Source: an uncultured Acidimicrobiales bacterium (GTDB taxonomy: Bacteria; Actinomycetota; Acidimicrobiia; Acidimicrobiales; CADCSY01). Taken from it: 64,000 bases of DNA. A program made the translations under genes and the position numbers. Of this stretch, positions 16,031-24,723 are shown in pieces. A model generated the notes under the pieces. That model was not told where the DNA came from, ran no database searches, and worked only from the letters and a program-made list of their open reading frames with translations. The stretch is from positions 1-64,000 of the forward strand of contig CADCSY010000120.1 in NCBI GenBank assembly GCA_902805555.1, read 5' to 3'. Within the stretch, counting starts at the first letter, position 1, and each line of letters begins with the position of its first letter.

Positions 16031-17260
16031 ATGGCCGTCGTCGAGTCGAGCACCACCGGAGCCAGCATCCCGTCGGGCGACGAGCAGCTCGTCGCCGAGC
16101 GCCTCGACCAGCTCCTCGTCGAGCACGATCCGAAGGGCGACGTCGTCGCCTTCCTCGGCGCCCAGTTCGACGCCGGCCTCGCCTGGGTCCACTTCCCCGA
16201 GGGGGAGGGTGGCCTGGGGCTCAACCCCAAGGCGCAGAAGCTCGTGATGGAGCGCATCGCCGCCGCCGGAGGTCCGAACCCCTACTACCGGAACCCGATC
16301 GGGTACGGCATGGGGGCGCCGACCGTCGTCGCCCACGGCAGCGACGCCCAGAAGGCGCGCTACCTCCGCCCGCTGTTCACGGGGGAGGAGGTCTGGTGCC
16401 AGCTCTTCAGCGAGCCGGGCGCCGGGTCCGACGTGGCAAGCCTGTCGTCCCGGGCCGTGCGCGACGGGGACGAGTGGGTGGTCAACGGCCAGAAGGTGTG
16501 GACCACGCTGGCCCACGTCTCTCGGTGGGGGATGCTCGTCGCCCGCACCGACCCGGACCAGCCCAAGCACAAGGGGCTCACCTACTTCGTCGTCGACATG
16601 CACGCACCGGGCGTCGAGGTCAGGCCGCTCCGCCAGATCACCGGTGACGCGGAGTTCAACGAGGTGTACTTCACCGACGTCCGGATCCCCGACGCCGAGC
16701 GCCTCGGCGACGTGGGCGACGGCTGGCGGGTGTCGATCACCACGCTGATGAACGAGCGGGTCTCGATCGGCGGCGCCGTCGCACCGAAGGGCTCGGGCCC
16801 GATCGCCGAGGCGGTCCGGCTCTGGCGCCAGCGCACCCCCGACGCCGACCCGGTCGTCGAGGCGGCCCGCAAGGACGAGCTCGTGCGGCTGTGGATCCGG
16901 GCCGAGGCGAACCGCCTGACCAACCTGCGGGCCTCGCAGAACCGCCGGCTGGGGACCCCGGGGCCCGAGGGCTCCACCGGCAAGCTCGCGTTCGCGGAGA
17001 CGAACCTCCGGATCTACGAGTTCTGCATGGAGCTCATGGGCGCCGACGCCATGCTCTACGGCAGCTACGAGATGAACGCGCCCCGTTCGGCCATGGAGTC
17101 GCGCAGCCTCCAGCAGGCGTTCCTGCGGTCCCGGGCCAACTCGATCGAGGGCGGCACGTCGGAGATCATGCGCAACATCCTCGGCGAGCGCGTCCTCGGC
17201 CTCCCCGGCGACGTGCGCACCGACAAGGACCGGCCCTGGGCGGAGGTCCCCCGCTCGTAG
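16031..17260 (+). CDS. Acyl-CoA dehydrogenase family protein
   Basis: The 409-residue flavoprotein has the middle-domain signature WCQLFSEPGAGSDVASLSSRAVRDGDEWVVNGQKVWTT and the C-terminal IEGGTSEIMRNILGERVLGLPGD, both typical of acyl-CoA dehydrogenases. These use FAD to make 2-enoyl-CoA and pass electrons to ETF. The length and NGQKVW/GGTSEIMRN pattern recall the FadE group. The ATG at 16031 begins the conserved fold; a longer frame reaching upstream to 15968 would cross the promoter. A double hairpin follows the stop. Confidence 0.9.
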   Translation: MAVVESSTTGASIPSGDEQLVAERLDQLLVEHDPKGDVVAFLGAQFDAGLAWVHFPEGEGGLGLNPKAQKLVMERIAAAGGPNPYYRNPIGYGMGAPTVVAHGSDAQKARYLRPLFTGEEVWCQLFSEPGAGSDVASLSSRAVRDGDEWVVNGQKVWTTLAHVSRWGMLVARTDPDQPKHKGLTYFVVDMHAPGVEVRPLRQITGDAEFNEVYFTDVRIPDAERLGDVGDGWRVSITTLMNERVSIGGAVAPKGSGPIAEAVRLWRQRTPDADPVVEAARKDELVRLWIRAEANRLTNLRASQNRRLGTPGPEGSTGKLAFAETNLRIYEFCMELMGADAMLYGSYEMNAPRSAMESRSLQQAFLRSRANSIEGGTSEIMRNILGERVLGLPGDVRTDKDRPWAEVPRS

Positions 17261-17264
17261 CTCG

Positions 17265-17315
17265 CGGCAGCCGACCCCCGGCTGCCGGCCGGCCAGGCGG
17301 CACCGTCGCCGCCTG
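17265..17315 (+). terminator. Double-hairpin terminator after acyl-CoA dehydrogenase
   Basis: The first stem is CGGCAGCCG (17265-17273) with CGGCTGCCG (17279-17287), 9 bp with a 5-base loop. The second is CAGGCGGC (17294-17301) with GCCGCCTG (17308-17315), 8 bp with a 6-base loop. Both lie between the stop codon and the next promoter; neither has a T-run. Confidence 0.6.
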
Positions 17316-17326
17316 CCGGGCTCGCC

Positions 17327-17332
17327 TACCGT
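17327..17332 (+). promoter_or_regulatory. -10 element TACCGT, leaderless
   Basis: TACCGT ends six bases before the GTG of the methyltransferase gene, directly after the double hairpin. Confidence 0.5.
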
Positions 17333-17338
17333 CGTCGC

Positions 17339-18001
17339 GTGGCCATCGGGAGCGGAGGACTGGTGGAGCTCGACGCCGTCGAGGTGGCAGGCCACCAGGC
17401 CGGCGGCCTCGGCCACGACGGCCACCCCATGCGGGTGATGACGAGGCGGGCGGCCGGCCTGACCGGGGATCCCTGGGACGACGCCGCACGCCGGGAGGTG
17501 GCCGCCTACTTCGACGCGCTGGCGCCGGAGTGGCACACCCGGATCTCGCCCGAGCGCACCGCCATCGTCGTCGACGCGCTCACGCGAGGCCGCCTGCCGA
17601 GCGGGGGCCTCGCCCTCGAGGTCGGGAGCGGCATCGGCGCCTACTCGACGCTGCTGCTCGAGCGCTTCGACGACGTGCTGTCGCTCGAGATCGCCGTCGA
17701 GATGCTCCGACTCGCCCCGGCCGGCCCGGCCCACCGGGTCCTGGCCGACGCCGCCCAGCTGCCGGTGGTGGACGGTGCTGCAGACGCCGTCGTGCTCGTC
17801 AACGCCTTCCTCTTCCCGGCCGAGGTCGACCGGGTGCTCGGACCGGCGGGCCGGGTGGTGTGGGTGAACAGCAGCGGCGACCAGACCCCCATCCACCTGC
17901 GCTCGTCCGAGGTCGCAGCGGCCCTTCCCGGACCCTGGTGCGGTGCCGCCGGCCGTGCGGGAGCCGGGACGTGGTGCGTGCTGCACCGGGAGGGTGCCTG
18001 A
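17339..18001 (+). CDS. Class I SAM-dependent methyltransferase
   Basis: The 220-residue protein has a Rossmann methyltransferase core: motif I ALEVGSGIGAYS, the acidic end of strand 2 (SLEIAVEML), motif II-like VLADAAQLPVVDGAADAVVLVNAF, and a short C-terminal region. The SAM-binding half is clear, but nothing marks the substrate. The first 40 residues are Gly/Ala-rich and poorly conserved in appearance, but the GTG at 17339 is supported by the -10 element six bases upstream. The gene converges with the histidine phosphatase gene. Confidence 0.8.
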   Translation: MAIGSGGLVELDAVEVAGHQAGGLGHDGHPMRVMTRRAAGLTGDPWDDAARREVAAYFDALAPEWHTRISPERTAIVVDALTRGRLPSGGLALEVGSGIGAYSTLLLERFDDVLSLEIAVEMLRLAPAGPAHRVLADAAQLPVVDGAADAVVLVNAFLFPAEVDRVLGPAGRVVWVNSSGDQTPIHLRSSEVAAALPGPWCGAAGRAGAGTWCVLHREGA

Positions 18002-18094
18002 CCACGTGTGAGGTGCCGCGTGGCCCTGGCCCGTGGCGGGGGCGTCGGTGGCGGGGGATGCACCGCGCCCGCTCCCACCGCCCACCGTCGGCCG

Positions 18095-18700
18095 TCAGGC
18101 GACGGGCGCCCGCTCCGCGTGGAGGTGGCCGGTCTCGTTGAGGCTGACGAGCGTCCGGTGGCCACGGCTCGAGCAGGCGAAGCGGCTGACGCTCGTGTAG
18201 GTGGGCTCGAAGAACAGCGCAGCCTCGAGTCCGAGCACGTGCGAGGCGTAGGCGTTGATGACGCCCCCGTGGCACACCACCGCCACCCGCCTGCCCGGGT
18301 TCGCCTCGACGATGCGCTCCACGGCGATGGTGACGATCTCCTTGAACGCCTCGGGGTCGACCTCACCGTGGTGCTCGCCGCGCATGATCTCCTCGTAGCG
18401 GGGGTCGTTCGTCGCCTTGAGCTCCTCGATCGGCACGTAGAAGTGCGAGTCGCGGTCGAACTCCGCCACCTCCTCGTCGACGACGGGTTCGACCCCGATC
18501 GCGGCCGCGAGGGGAGCGGCCGTCTCGAGGGCTCGACGCATGGGGCTCACGTAGACGGCGTCGATGCCCTCGGGCGCCAGCCACCGCGCGAGGCGAGCCG
18601 CCTGGTCGCGGCCCGTGGCGTCGAGCTCCGGATCGGCGGGGGACCCGTCGGTCGTCTCGCGGCGGACGGGCAGGCCGTGGCGGATGAGGAGGAGGTCCAC
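18095..18700 (-). CDS. Histidine phosphatase (phosphoglycerate-mutase-like) family protein
   Basis: The 201-residue protein begins MDLLLIRHGLP, the RHG motif with catalytic His8, then QAARLARWLAPEGIDAVYVSPMRRALETA, and a second His in VVCHGGVINAY. This is the histidine-phosphatase superfamily; members dephosphorylate small metabolites or proteins, and specificity is not evident. The GTG start is supported by a -10 element. It is divergent from pyruvate kinase, with the two -10 elements 67 bases apart. Confidence 0.87.
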   Translation of the reverse strand: MDLLLIRHGLPVRRETTDGSPADPELDATGRDQAARLARWLAPEGIDAVYVSPMRRALETAAPLAAAIGVEPVVDEEVAEFDRDSHFYVPIEELKATNDPRYEEIMRGEHHGEVDPEAFKEIVTIAVERIVEANPGRRVAVVCHGGVINAYASHVLGLEAALFFEPTYTSVSRFACSSRGHRTLVSLNETGHLHAERAPVA

Positions 18701-18706
18701 CGGCGG

Positions 18707-18712
18707 AGCATA
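18707..18712 (-). promoter_or_regulatory. -10 element TATGCT, leaderless
   Basis: TATGCT ends six bases before the GTG at 18700, the same arrangement as at the L,D-transpeptidase gene. Confidence 0.55.
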
Positions 18713-18779
18713 CGGTCGGGGGCGCAGGGGACCGGCGGTCGGCGGAGGAACGGCGGCCTCCTACCGGGGTGCGCCGACG

Positions 18780-18785
18780 TACCCT
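18780..18785 (+). promoter_or_regulatory. -10 element TACCCT, leaderless
   Basis: TACCCT ends six bases before the GTG of the pyruvate kinase gene. Confidence 0.55.
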
Positions 18786-18791
18786 CGGCAC

Positions 18792-20237
18792 GTGGCCCCC
18801 CGCACGAAGATCGTCGCGACGATCGGTCCCGCCTCCCAGTCGTCCGAGGTCCTCGAGAGCCTGATGCTGGCGGGGATGGACGTCGCCCGCATCGGCCTCG
18901 CCCACGGCACCGTCGAGGAGCACGTCGATCGCATCGCCCGGATCCGGGCGGCTGCAGCCGCCACCGGTCGCACCGTCGGGATCCTCGCCGACCTGCCGGG
19001 ACCCAAGGTGCGGGCCGGCGCCTTCGCCGACGGGGGGGTCTTCCTCCTCGAGGGGGAGCGGCTGGCACTGGCGCCCGGGGGGGAGGGCGCGAGGAGCGAC
19101 GAGCGGCGCATCGAGATCGACGTGCCGACCATCCTCTCCGACCTCCACCCCGGCGACCCGGTGATCCTCGGCGACGGCGGCGTCCGCCTCCTGGTCGACG
19201 AGGTGCACGAGAGCGCGGTGTGGGTCACCGTCGAGTCCGGGGGTCGGCTCCAGGGTCGTCCCGGGGTCACCCTCCCCGCCGGCCGCAACGGCCCGAGGGC
19301 GCCGACGGCCCACGACCTCGAGCTGCTCCAGGCCATGGTCGACGTCGACATCGACATGGTCGCGGTGTCGTTCGTGACCTCGGCGTCCGACATCACCGCC
19401 GTGCGCGACGCAGCAGGGCCCGACGGGCCCATGCTCGTGGCCAAGATCGAGACGGCAGAGGCGGTGGCCGACCTCGACAACATCATCGCCGAGGCCGACG
19501 CCGTGATGGTGGCCCGGGGGGACCTCGGCGTGCGCCTCGCCGCAGAGGACGTGCCCCACCACCAGAAGCGCATCATCAAGCGCTCGGTGGCCTACGGCCG
19601 CCCGGTCATCACCGCCACCCAGATGCTCGAGTCGATGACGACCTCACCGAGCCCGACCCGGGCCGAGGTGTCCGACGTGGCCAACGCCGTCTTCGACGGG
19701 ACCAGCGCGGTGATGCTGTCCGGAGAGACCGCCATCGGCCACGACCCCGTCAACGTCGTGCGGACCATGGCCCGCATCACCGAGCGGGCCGAGGTCGAGG
19801 CCGACTGGGTGTCGTGGGGCAGGGACCTCGGTCGCCTCCAGACAGCCAGCTCCGCCGGGGTGCCGGTGCCGGTCCGGGTCACCGCAGCGATCTCCGCCGC
19901 CGCCTGGCGGGCGGTCCAGGACGTCGACGCGTCGGCCATCATCTGCGCCACCCGCTCCGGCGCAACCGCCCGGGCCATCGCCCGCTTCCGCCCCCACGTG
20001 CCGATCTTCGCCGTGTCCCCCCTCGAGCGCACGGCTCGCCAGCTCTCCCTCTCGTGGGGCGTCACCCCCCTCGCCAGCGCCGAGTACACCTCGACCGACG
20101 AGATCGTCTGGTACGCCGTCGAGAGCGCGGTGCAGCAGGGGCTGGTGAAGTCGGGCGACGTGGTGGCGGTGCTGGCCGGCTCGCCCGAGGACCCCGAGCC
20201 GGTGACCGACTCCCTCCGCCTCGTCCGGGTGCGCTGA
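18792..20237 (+). CDS. pyk: Pyruvate kinase, atypical active-site loop
   Basis: The 481-residue protein starts with RTKIVATIGPAS and contains MLVAKIETAEAV (catalytic Lys), MVARGDLGV, TATQMLESM, and SGETAIG, so it is a pyruvate kinase (PEP + ADP to pyruvate + ATP). Two features are unusual. The normally strict RxNFSHG reads RIGLAHG here, losing the Asn and Ser that bind the monovalent cation. DLPGPKVR carries Lys where K+-dependent enzymes have Glu, as in K+-independent forms. It may be a K+-independent or specialised isoform. The GTG start is fixed by the -10 element; the start agrees with the family N-terminus. Confidence 0.85.
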   Translation: MAPRTKIVATIGPASQSSEVLESLMLAGMDVARIGLAHGTVEEHVDRIARIRAAAAATGRTVGILADLPGPKVRAGAFADGGVFLLEGERLALAPGGEGARSDERRIEIDVPTILSDLHPGDPVILGDGGVRLLVDEVHESAVWVTVESGGRLQGRPGVTLPAGRNGPRAPTAHDLELLQAMVDVDIDMVAVSFVTSASDITAVRDAAGPDGPMLVAKIETAEAVADLDNIIAEADAVMVARGDLGVRLAAEDVPHHQKRIIKRSVAYGRPVITATQMLESMTTSPSPTRAEVSDVANAVFDGTSAVMLSGETAIGHDPVNVVRTMARITERAEVEADWVSWGRDLGRLQTASSAGVPVPVRVTAAISAAAWRAVQDVDASAIICATRSGATARAIARFRPHVPIFAVSPLERTARQLSLSWGVTPLASAEYTSTDEIVWYAVESAVQQGLVKSGDVVAVLAGSPEDPEPVTDSLRLVRVR

Positions 20238-20240
20238 GCC

Positions 20241-21098
20241 TTGGGGGCGGTCCCAGGTCTGGTCGCGCCCCTGCACGTCGTGGCCAGGGGCCAGGGCGAG
20301 CCGCCCCCTCCGGTCGTGCTGGTGCACGGCTCGATGGATCGCAGCGCCGGGTTCGCCCGCGTGATGGCCGGCCTCCCGGGGCGCCACGTCATGCGCTACG
20401 ACCGGCGCGGCTACGGCCGGTCGCGCCTCGCAGGGCCGCCCGTGGGCGTCGACGGCCACGTGGACGACCTGCTGGCGCTGGTCCACGAGCAGGCCGGCGG
20501 TCGGGCCGCCGTCGTCGGGCACAGCTACGGCGGCGTCGTCGCCCTGGCAGCGGCCGACCGCAGCCCGAGTGCCGTGGTCGCGGTGGGGGCCTTCGAGGCA
20601 CCGCTGCCGTGGCTCCCGTGGTGGCCCTCGACCAGCGCAGGCGCGGCCGGGATCGCAGCCGCTTCGGCGGGGGACGGCGACCCCGGCGACGCAGCGGACG
20701 CCTTCCTGCGCCGCATGCTCGGTGAGCAGCGCTGGATGGAGCTCCCGCCGAAGACGAGGCGGGAGCGACGCCTCGAAGGACCGGCCCTGGTCGCCGAGCT
20801 CGGGTCCCTCCACGCCGGCGCCCCTCCGTTCGACCTCGACGACCTCCCGGTCCCGGTGCTGGCGGGCCACGGCACCCGCTCGGGGGAGCACCAGCTGCGG
20901 GCGGCTCAGCACCTCTCCTGGGTGGCCGGGACGACCCCGTTCGTGATCGACGGCGCCCAGCACGGGGCCCACCTCAGCCATCCGGCGGCGTTCGCCGCCT
21001 TCGCCGAGGCGGCCGCCGCCATGGCGCCCCCCATGCCCTCGGGCGCCCCCCGGGCCGTCGACGGCGCCGGCGGCGGGTCGGGGAGGGGCGGGCGGTGA
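20241..21098 (+). CDS. Alpha/beta hydrolase
   Basis: The 285-residue protein has the fold markers of alpha/beta hydrolases: VVLVHGSMDRSAGF (oxyanion strand-loop), the nucleophile elbow GHSYGG, a late Asp in the VLAGHGTRSGEH region, and a late His in DGAQHGAHL. It should be a hydrolase of unknown substrate. The TTG at 20241 lies three bases after the pyruvate kinase stop, so it probably rides on that message. Its GTGA stop/start overlap with the following methyltransferase points to translational coupling. Confidence 0.8.
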   Translation: MGAVPGLVAPLHVVARGQGEPPPPVVLVHGSMDRSAGFARVMAGLPGRHVMRYDRRGYGRSRLAGPPVGVDGHVDDLLALVHEQAGGRAAVVGHSYGGVVALAAADRSPSAVVAVGAFEAPLPWLPWWPSTSAGAAGIAAASAGDGDPGDAADAFLRRMLGEQRWMELPPKTRRERRLEGPALVAELGSLHAGAPPFDLDDLPVPVLAGHGTRSGEHQLRAAQHLSWVAGTTPFVIDGAQHGAHLSHPAAFAAFAEAAAAMAPPMPSGAPRAVDGAGGGSGRGGR

Positions 21099-21946
21099 CC
21101 GACGACCCACGCCCGCCGGCCGGCAGCGGCACGCACGGCGCCGGGCCGGACGAGACGTACACGCACGGGCACCAGGAGCCCGTGCTGCGCTCCCACCGCT
21201 GGCGGACGGCCGAGAACTCCGCCGCCTACCTGTTGGACCGGCTGCGACCCGGCATGGACCTCCTCGACGTCGGGTGCGGACCCGGCACCCTGACCGCCGA
21301 CCTGGCCCGCCGGACGGCACCTGGCCGGACCGTCGGCATCGACGTCGCGCCGGGCGCGATCGCCGCCGCCCGCGAGCACGCCGAGGCGAGCGGGGTGGCG
21401 GTCGAGCTCCTGGTCGCCGACCTCAGGAGCGCCGACCTCGAGCGCGGCTCGTTCGACGTCGTGCACGCCCACCAGGTCCTCCAGCACCTCCGGGAACCCG
21501 TCGACGCCCTCGCCGGCATGGCGGCCCTGGCCCGGCCCGGCGGTGGGATCGTGGCGGTGCGCGACGCCGACTACCCCGCCATGGTCTGGGCCCCCAACGA
21601 CGAGCGCCTCGACCGGTGGCGCAGCGCGTACCTGTCGGTCACGCAGGCCAACGGTGCGGCAGCCGACGCAGGCCGGCACCTCCTCCGCTGGGCCCTGGAC
21701 GCAGGGTTGCGGGAGGTGACCTACACCACCTCGACGTGGACCTTCGCCACCCCGGACGAGCGGGCGTGGTGGGCCGGGCTGTGGGCCGACAGGACCGAGG
21801 CGTCGGACTTCGCCGAGCAGGCCGTGGCGTACGGCGTGGCGACCCCCGACGAGCTGTCCGACCTGGCGGCGGGCTGGCGGGCGTGGGCGGAGGACGACGG
21901 GGCGACGTTCACCGTCGTCCACGGCGAGCTCGTCGCGCTCGTCTAG
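21095..21946 (+). CDS. Class I SAM-dependent methyltransferase (UbiE-like)
   Basis: The 283-residue protein has the SAM-binding core GMDLLDVGCGPGTLTADLA (motif I), VGIDVAPGAIAAA, and SFDVVHAHQVLQHLREPVDAL, which resemble ubiquinone/menaquinone-type (Methyltransf_11/25) enzymes. Its target is unknown; relatives methylate small lipophilic molecules. The N-terminal 25 residues include YTHGHQEPVLRSHRWRTAENSAAYLL, typical of this branch. It overlaps the upstream hydrolase gene by GTGA and ends a three-gene unit with pyruvate kinase. Confidence 0.85.
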   Translation: MTDDPRPPAGSGTHGAGPDETYTHGHQEPVLRSHRWRTAENSAAYLLDRLRPGMDLLDVGCGPGTLTADLARRTAPGRTVGIDVAPGAIAAAREHAEASGVAVELLVADLRSADLERGSFDVVHAHQVLQHLREPVDALAGMAALARPGGGIVAVRDADYPAMVWAPNDERLDRWRSAYLSVTQANGAAADAGRHLLRWALDAGLREVTYTTSTWTFATPDERAWWAGLWADRTEASDFAEQAVAYGVATPDELSDLAAGWRAWAEDDGATFTVVHGELVALV

Positions 21947-22004
21947 GTGGGGCGGTCGGCACACCTCGGAGGGTGGTGTCCGTCCATTCCTGCGCGCCCG
22001 GGAT

Positions 22005-22010
22005 TAGGGT
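22005..22010 (+). promoter_or_regulatory. -10 element TAGGGT for the ABC importer operon
   Basis: TAGGGT lies 96 bases before the binding-protein ATG, implying a leader of about 90 bases, long for this window. The leader ends in an AGAAGGGGAG Shine-Dalgarno sequence. Confidence 0.4.
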
Positions 22011-22106
22011 CCCCAGCGGGGCGATCGGGCGGCCCGCAGGACGTGGTCGACGCCGGGGCGTCGCCATGGCAGACCGTCGCCACGATCAACAGAAGGGGAG
22101 TGCCAC

Positions 22107-23459
22107 ATGGACACCAACACCGGTCGGAGGCCGCGAGGCCGTCGGCTGCTCGCTGGGCTGGCGGCGCTGACGCTGCTGACTGCAGCGGCCTGCACCGAGG
22201 ACGACTCCGACGACGTCGCCAGCGACGCCGGCACCGAGGGCGAGGGCGGCGCCGGGGGGGAGGGCGACGGCGAGGTCAGGATCTCCGGGCCCGAGACCGG
22301 CGCCGAGGCCGACGGCTTCCAGGCCGCCCTCGACGTGTTCAGCGAGGAGTCCGGCGTGACGGCCGAGTACCAGGGCTCGCGCGACTTCGAGACCCAGGTG
22401 CGGGTCGCAGCCGAGGGCGGAGACCTCCCCGACATCGGCGTGATCCCCCAGCCGGGCCTGGTCAACGACCTCGAGTCGTCGATCACGCCGGTGCCGCAGG
22501 CGATCATCGACGAGCACGCCGACAGCTTCGACCCCACCCTCTTCGAGCTCGTCACCAACGAGGGCGGCGACGTCCTCGGCGTGCCGAACAAGGGCGACGT
22601 CAAGAGCCTCGTCTGGTACAGCCCGTCGGTCTTCCAGGAGAACGGCTACGAGATCCCCGAGACCTTCGACGACCTCATGGCCCTGGCGGACACCATGAAG
22701 GCCGACGGCATCACGCCGTGGTGCATCGGGATCGAGTCGGGTGACGCCACCGGGTGGACGCTGACCGACTGGATGGAGGACCTGATGCTGCGGGTCCACG
22801 GGCCCGAGGTCTACGACCAGTGGGTCAACCACGAGATCCCCTTCAACGACCCGCAGGTGAAGGAGGTCGCCGAGATGGTGGAGGAGATCTGGTTCACCGA
22901 GGGCAACGTCCTCAACGGCCGCCAGAGCATCGCCTCCACCGGCTTCGCCGCAGCGGGCCTGCCCGTGCTCGACGGCGACTGCGGCATGCACCGCCAGGCG
23001 AACTTCTACGCCGCCAACTTCTCGGACGCGAACCCCGACATCGAGTTCGGTCCCGAGGGCGACGTCGACGCCTTCTACCTCCCGACGATCAGCGACGAGT
23101 TCGGCCAGGTCACGCTCGTCGGCGGCACCTACATCGTCGCCTTCAACGACGACCCGAGCACCCTCGAGGCGATGGAGTTCCTGACGAGCGCGGCGTACGC
23201 CGACGCCCGCATCGAGGCCGACTTCGGAGGGTTCATCTCGCCGAACCAGGACCACGACACGAGCCTCTACTCCTCGGAGCTCGACCGGACCCTCGCCGAG
23301 ATCCTCGTCGAGGCCGACCCCGCCCGCTTCGACGGCTCCGACCAGATGCCGAGCGAGGTCGGGTCCGGGTCGTTCTGGTCCGAGGGCACCGACTGGGTAC
23401 TCGGCACCAACAGCATCGACGACTTCCTCGACGCGGTCGAGGCGTCCTGGCCGAGCTGA
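22107..23459 (+). CDS. ABC transporter substrate-binding lipoprotein (alpha-glucoside type)
   Basis: The 450-residue protein has a lipoprotein signal with Cys29 in TAAAC, an acidic Gly/Asp/Glu linker, then a family 1 solute-binding fold: ALDVFSEESGVTAEYQGSRDFETQVRVAAEGGDLPDIGVIPQPGLV, later GDCGMHRQ and VGGTYIVAFND. The DLPDIGVIPQPG segment resembles AglE-type alpha-glucoside binding proteins. It should capture a sugar outside the cell for the two downstream permeases. It is the first gene of a four-gene operon; hairpins after it may lower expression of the permeases relative to this protein. Confidence 0.88.
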   Translation: MDTNTGRRPRGRRLLAGLAALTLLTAAACTEDDSDDVASDAGTEGEGGAGGEGDGEVRISGPETGAEADGFQAALDVFSEESGVTAEYQGSRDFETQVRVAAEGGDLPDIGVIPQPGLVNDLESSITPVPQAIIDEHADSFDPTLFELVTNEGGDVLGVPNKGDVKSLVWYSPSVFQENGYEIPETFDDLMALADTMKADGITPWCIGIESGDATGWTLTDWMEDLMLRVHGPEVYDQWVNHEIPFNDPQVKEVAEMVEEIWFTEGNVLNGRQSIASTGFAAAGLPVLDGDCGMHRQANFYAANFSDANPDIEFGPEGDVDAFYLPTISDEFGQVTLVGGTYIVAFNDDPSTLEAMEFLTSAAYADARIEADFGGFISPNQDHDTSLYSSELDRTLAEILVEADPARFDGSDQMPSEVGSGSFWSEGTDWVLGTNSIDDFLDAVEASWPS

Positions 23460-23464
23460 CCGGT

Positions 23465-23515
23465 CCGCACGTGCGGTGACGCGAGTGGGGACCGGCCCAG
23501 GGCAGGGCCGGTCCC
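23465..23515 (+). promoter_or_regulatory. Two hairpins between binding-protein and permease genes
   Basis: CCGCACGTGCGG (23465-23476) is a perfect palindrome. GGGACCGGCCC (23488-23498) pairs with GGGCCGGTCCC (23505-23515) through a 6-base loop, an 11-bp stem. They lie between the first and second genes of the ABC operon and may act as a partial terminator or as mRNA 3'-end protection, letting binding protein exceed permease. Confidence 0.6.
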
Positions 23516-23538
23516 ACTGGATCTGAGGGGGGACAGGT

Positions 23539-24723
23539 TTGGGAACTCTGGTGACCACCGTCATCAGCGTCGTCGTCGCCTTGACCATCGTGGTCGGGCT
23601 GTTCACCGTGCTCAACATGGCGGCCGACCGGCTGCCGCAGCGGTGGGACGACCGGCTGCGGCCCTGGTTGTTCATGGCCCCGGCGATCATCTTCATGTTC
23701 GGGGCCCTGGTCGTGCCGACCATCCGCACGGTGATCCTCTCCTTCAGTGGCGGGAGCCGCGGCGAGGACGGGTTCACGACGGCGAACTGGACGGACCTGC
23801 TCGGCGACGACGCGGTGATCAGCTTCGACCGCGTCGGCGACGTCTTGACCAGCAGGCTGTTCCTCCTCGGCGTCGTGCTGGTCGTCCTGGCACTCGTGGC
23901 GGCCAGGCGTGCCGCCGGCGAGCCCGACCCCGGCGCCAAGCGGGCGCTCGACCTCGGCAGCCCCGTCGCCTCGGTCGCGCTCTACGCCGCCGGGTTCGCC
24001 GTGCTCATGGCCGTCTTCTCGACGCTGCGAGGGGTGATCTGGAACAACCTCTGGTGGGTCGTCGTGGTGGCCGGCCTCTCGACCGCCATCGGGCTCGCGC
24101 TCGCCGTGCTGGCCGACCGGTCCAAGCGCGAGACGCTCGCCAAGTCGCTCATCTTCATGCCGATGGCCATCTCGCTGGTGGGCGCAGCGATCATCTGGAA
24201 GTACATCTACGACGCGCCGGGCGCCGGTCAGGCCGAAGGCCTCCTGAACGTCTTGTGGCCGGGTGACCCGATCGACTTCCTCAGGGGCTCGTCGGGCGCC
24301 ACCGGCTCGATCGCCCCCTGGAACAACTTCTTCATCATGGTGATCATGATCTGGATCCAGGCCGGCTTCGCCATGGTGGTGCTGTCGGCGGCGATCAAGG
24401 GCGTGCCCGCCGAGCTGAACGAGGCGGCCCAGGTCGACGGCGCCAACGAGGCGCAGGTCTTCTGGAGGGTCATCCTCCCCCAGGTGATCGGCACGATCGT
24501 CGTCGTCATGACCACGCTCACCATCACGGTGCTGAAGGTCTTCGACCTGGTGAAGGCGACGACGGGTGGCGCGGCGGACACCGACGTGCTCGCCAACCGC
24601 GTGTACGACGGGCTGCGGAACGGCAACTTCACCAACGCGTCCACCTACGCCGTGATGATCCTCGTGCTCGTCCTGCCGATCGCCTACGTCAACATCCGAC
24701 GGAACCGCCAGGAGGTCTTCTGA
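23539..24723 (+). CDS. Sugar ABC transporter permease (MalF/AglF-like)
   Basis: The 394-residue membrane protein has the binding-protein-dependent permease EAA loop ELNEAAQVDGANEAQVFWRVILPQ near residue 295. It has several transmembrane segments, including an N-terminal pair before residue 75, a pair around 110-170 and the transport core from about 175. The extra N-terminal helix and large loop fit MalF/AglF-type subunits. The TTG start at 23539 follows a strong GGGGGGACAGG-type Shine-Dalgarno sequence. Partner of the next permease, it should form the pore for an oligosaccharide or glucoside. Confidence 0.88.
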   Translation: MGTLVTTVISVVVALTIVVGLFTVLNMAADRLPQRWDDRLRPWLFMAPAIIFMFGALVVPTIRTVILSFSGGSRGEDGFTTANWTDLLGDDAVISFDRVGDVLTSRLFLLGVVLVVLALVAARRAAGEPDPGAKRALDLGSPVASVALYAAGFAVLMAVFSTLRGVIWNNLWWVVVVAGLSTAIGLALAVLADRSKRETLAKSLIFMPMAISLVGAAIIWKYIYDAPGAGQAEGLLNVLWPGDPIDFLRGSSGATGSIAPWNNFFIMVIMIWIQAGFAMVVLSAAIKGVPAELNEAAQVDGANEAQVFWRVILPQVIGTIVVVMTTLTITVLKVFDLVKATTGGAADTDVLANRVYDGLRNGNFTNASTYAVMILVLVLPIAYVNIRRNRQEVF

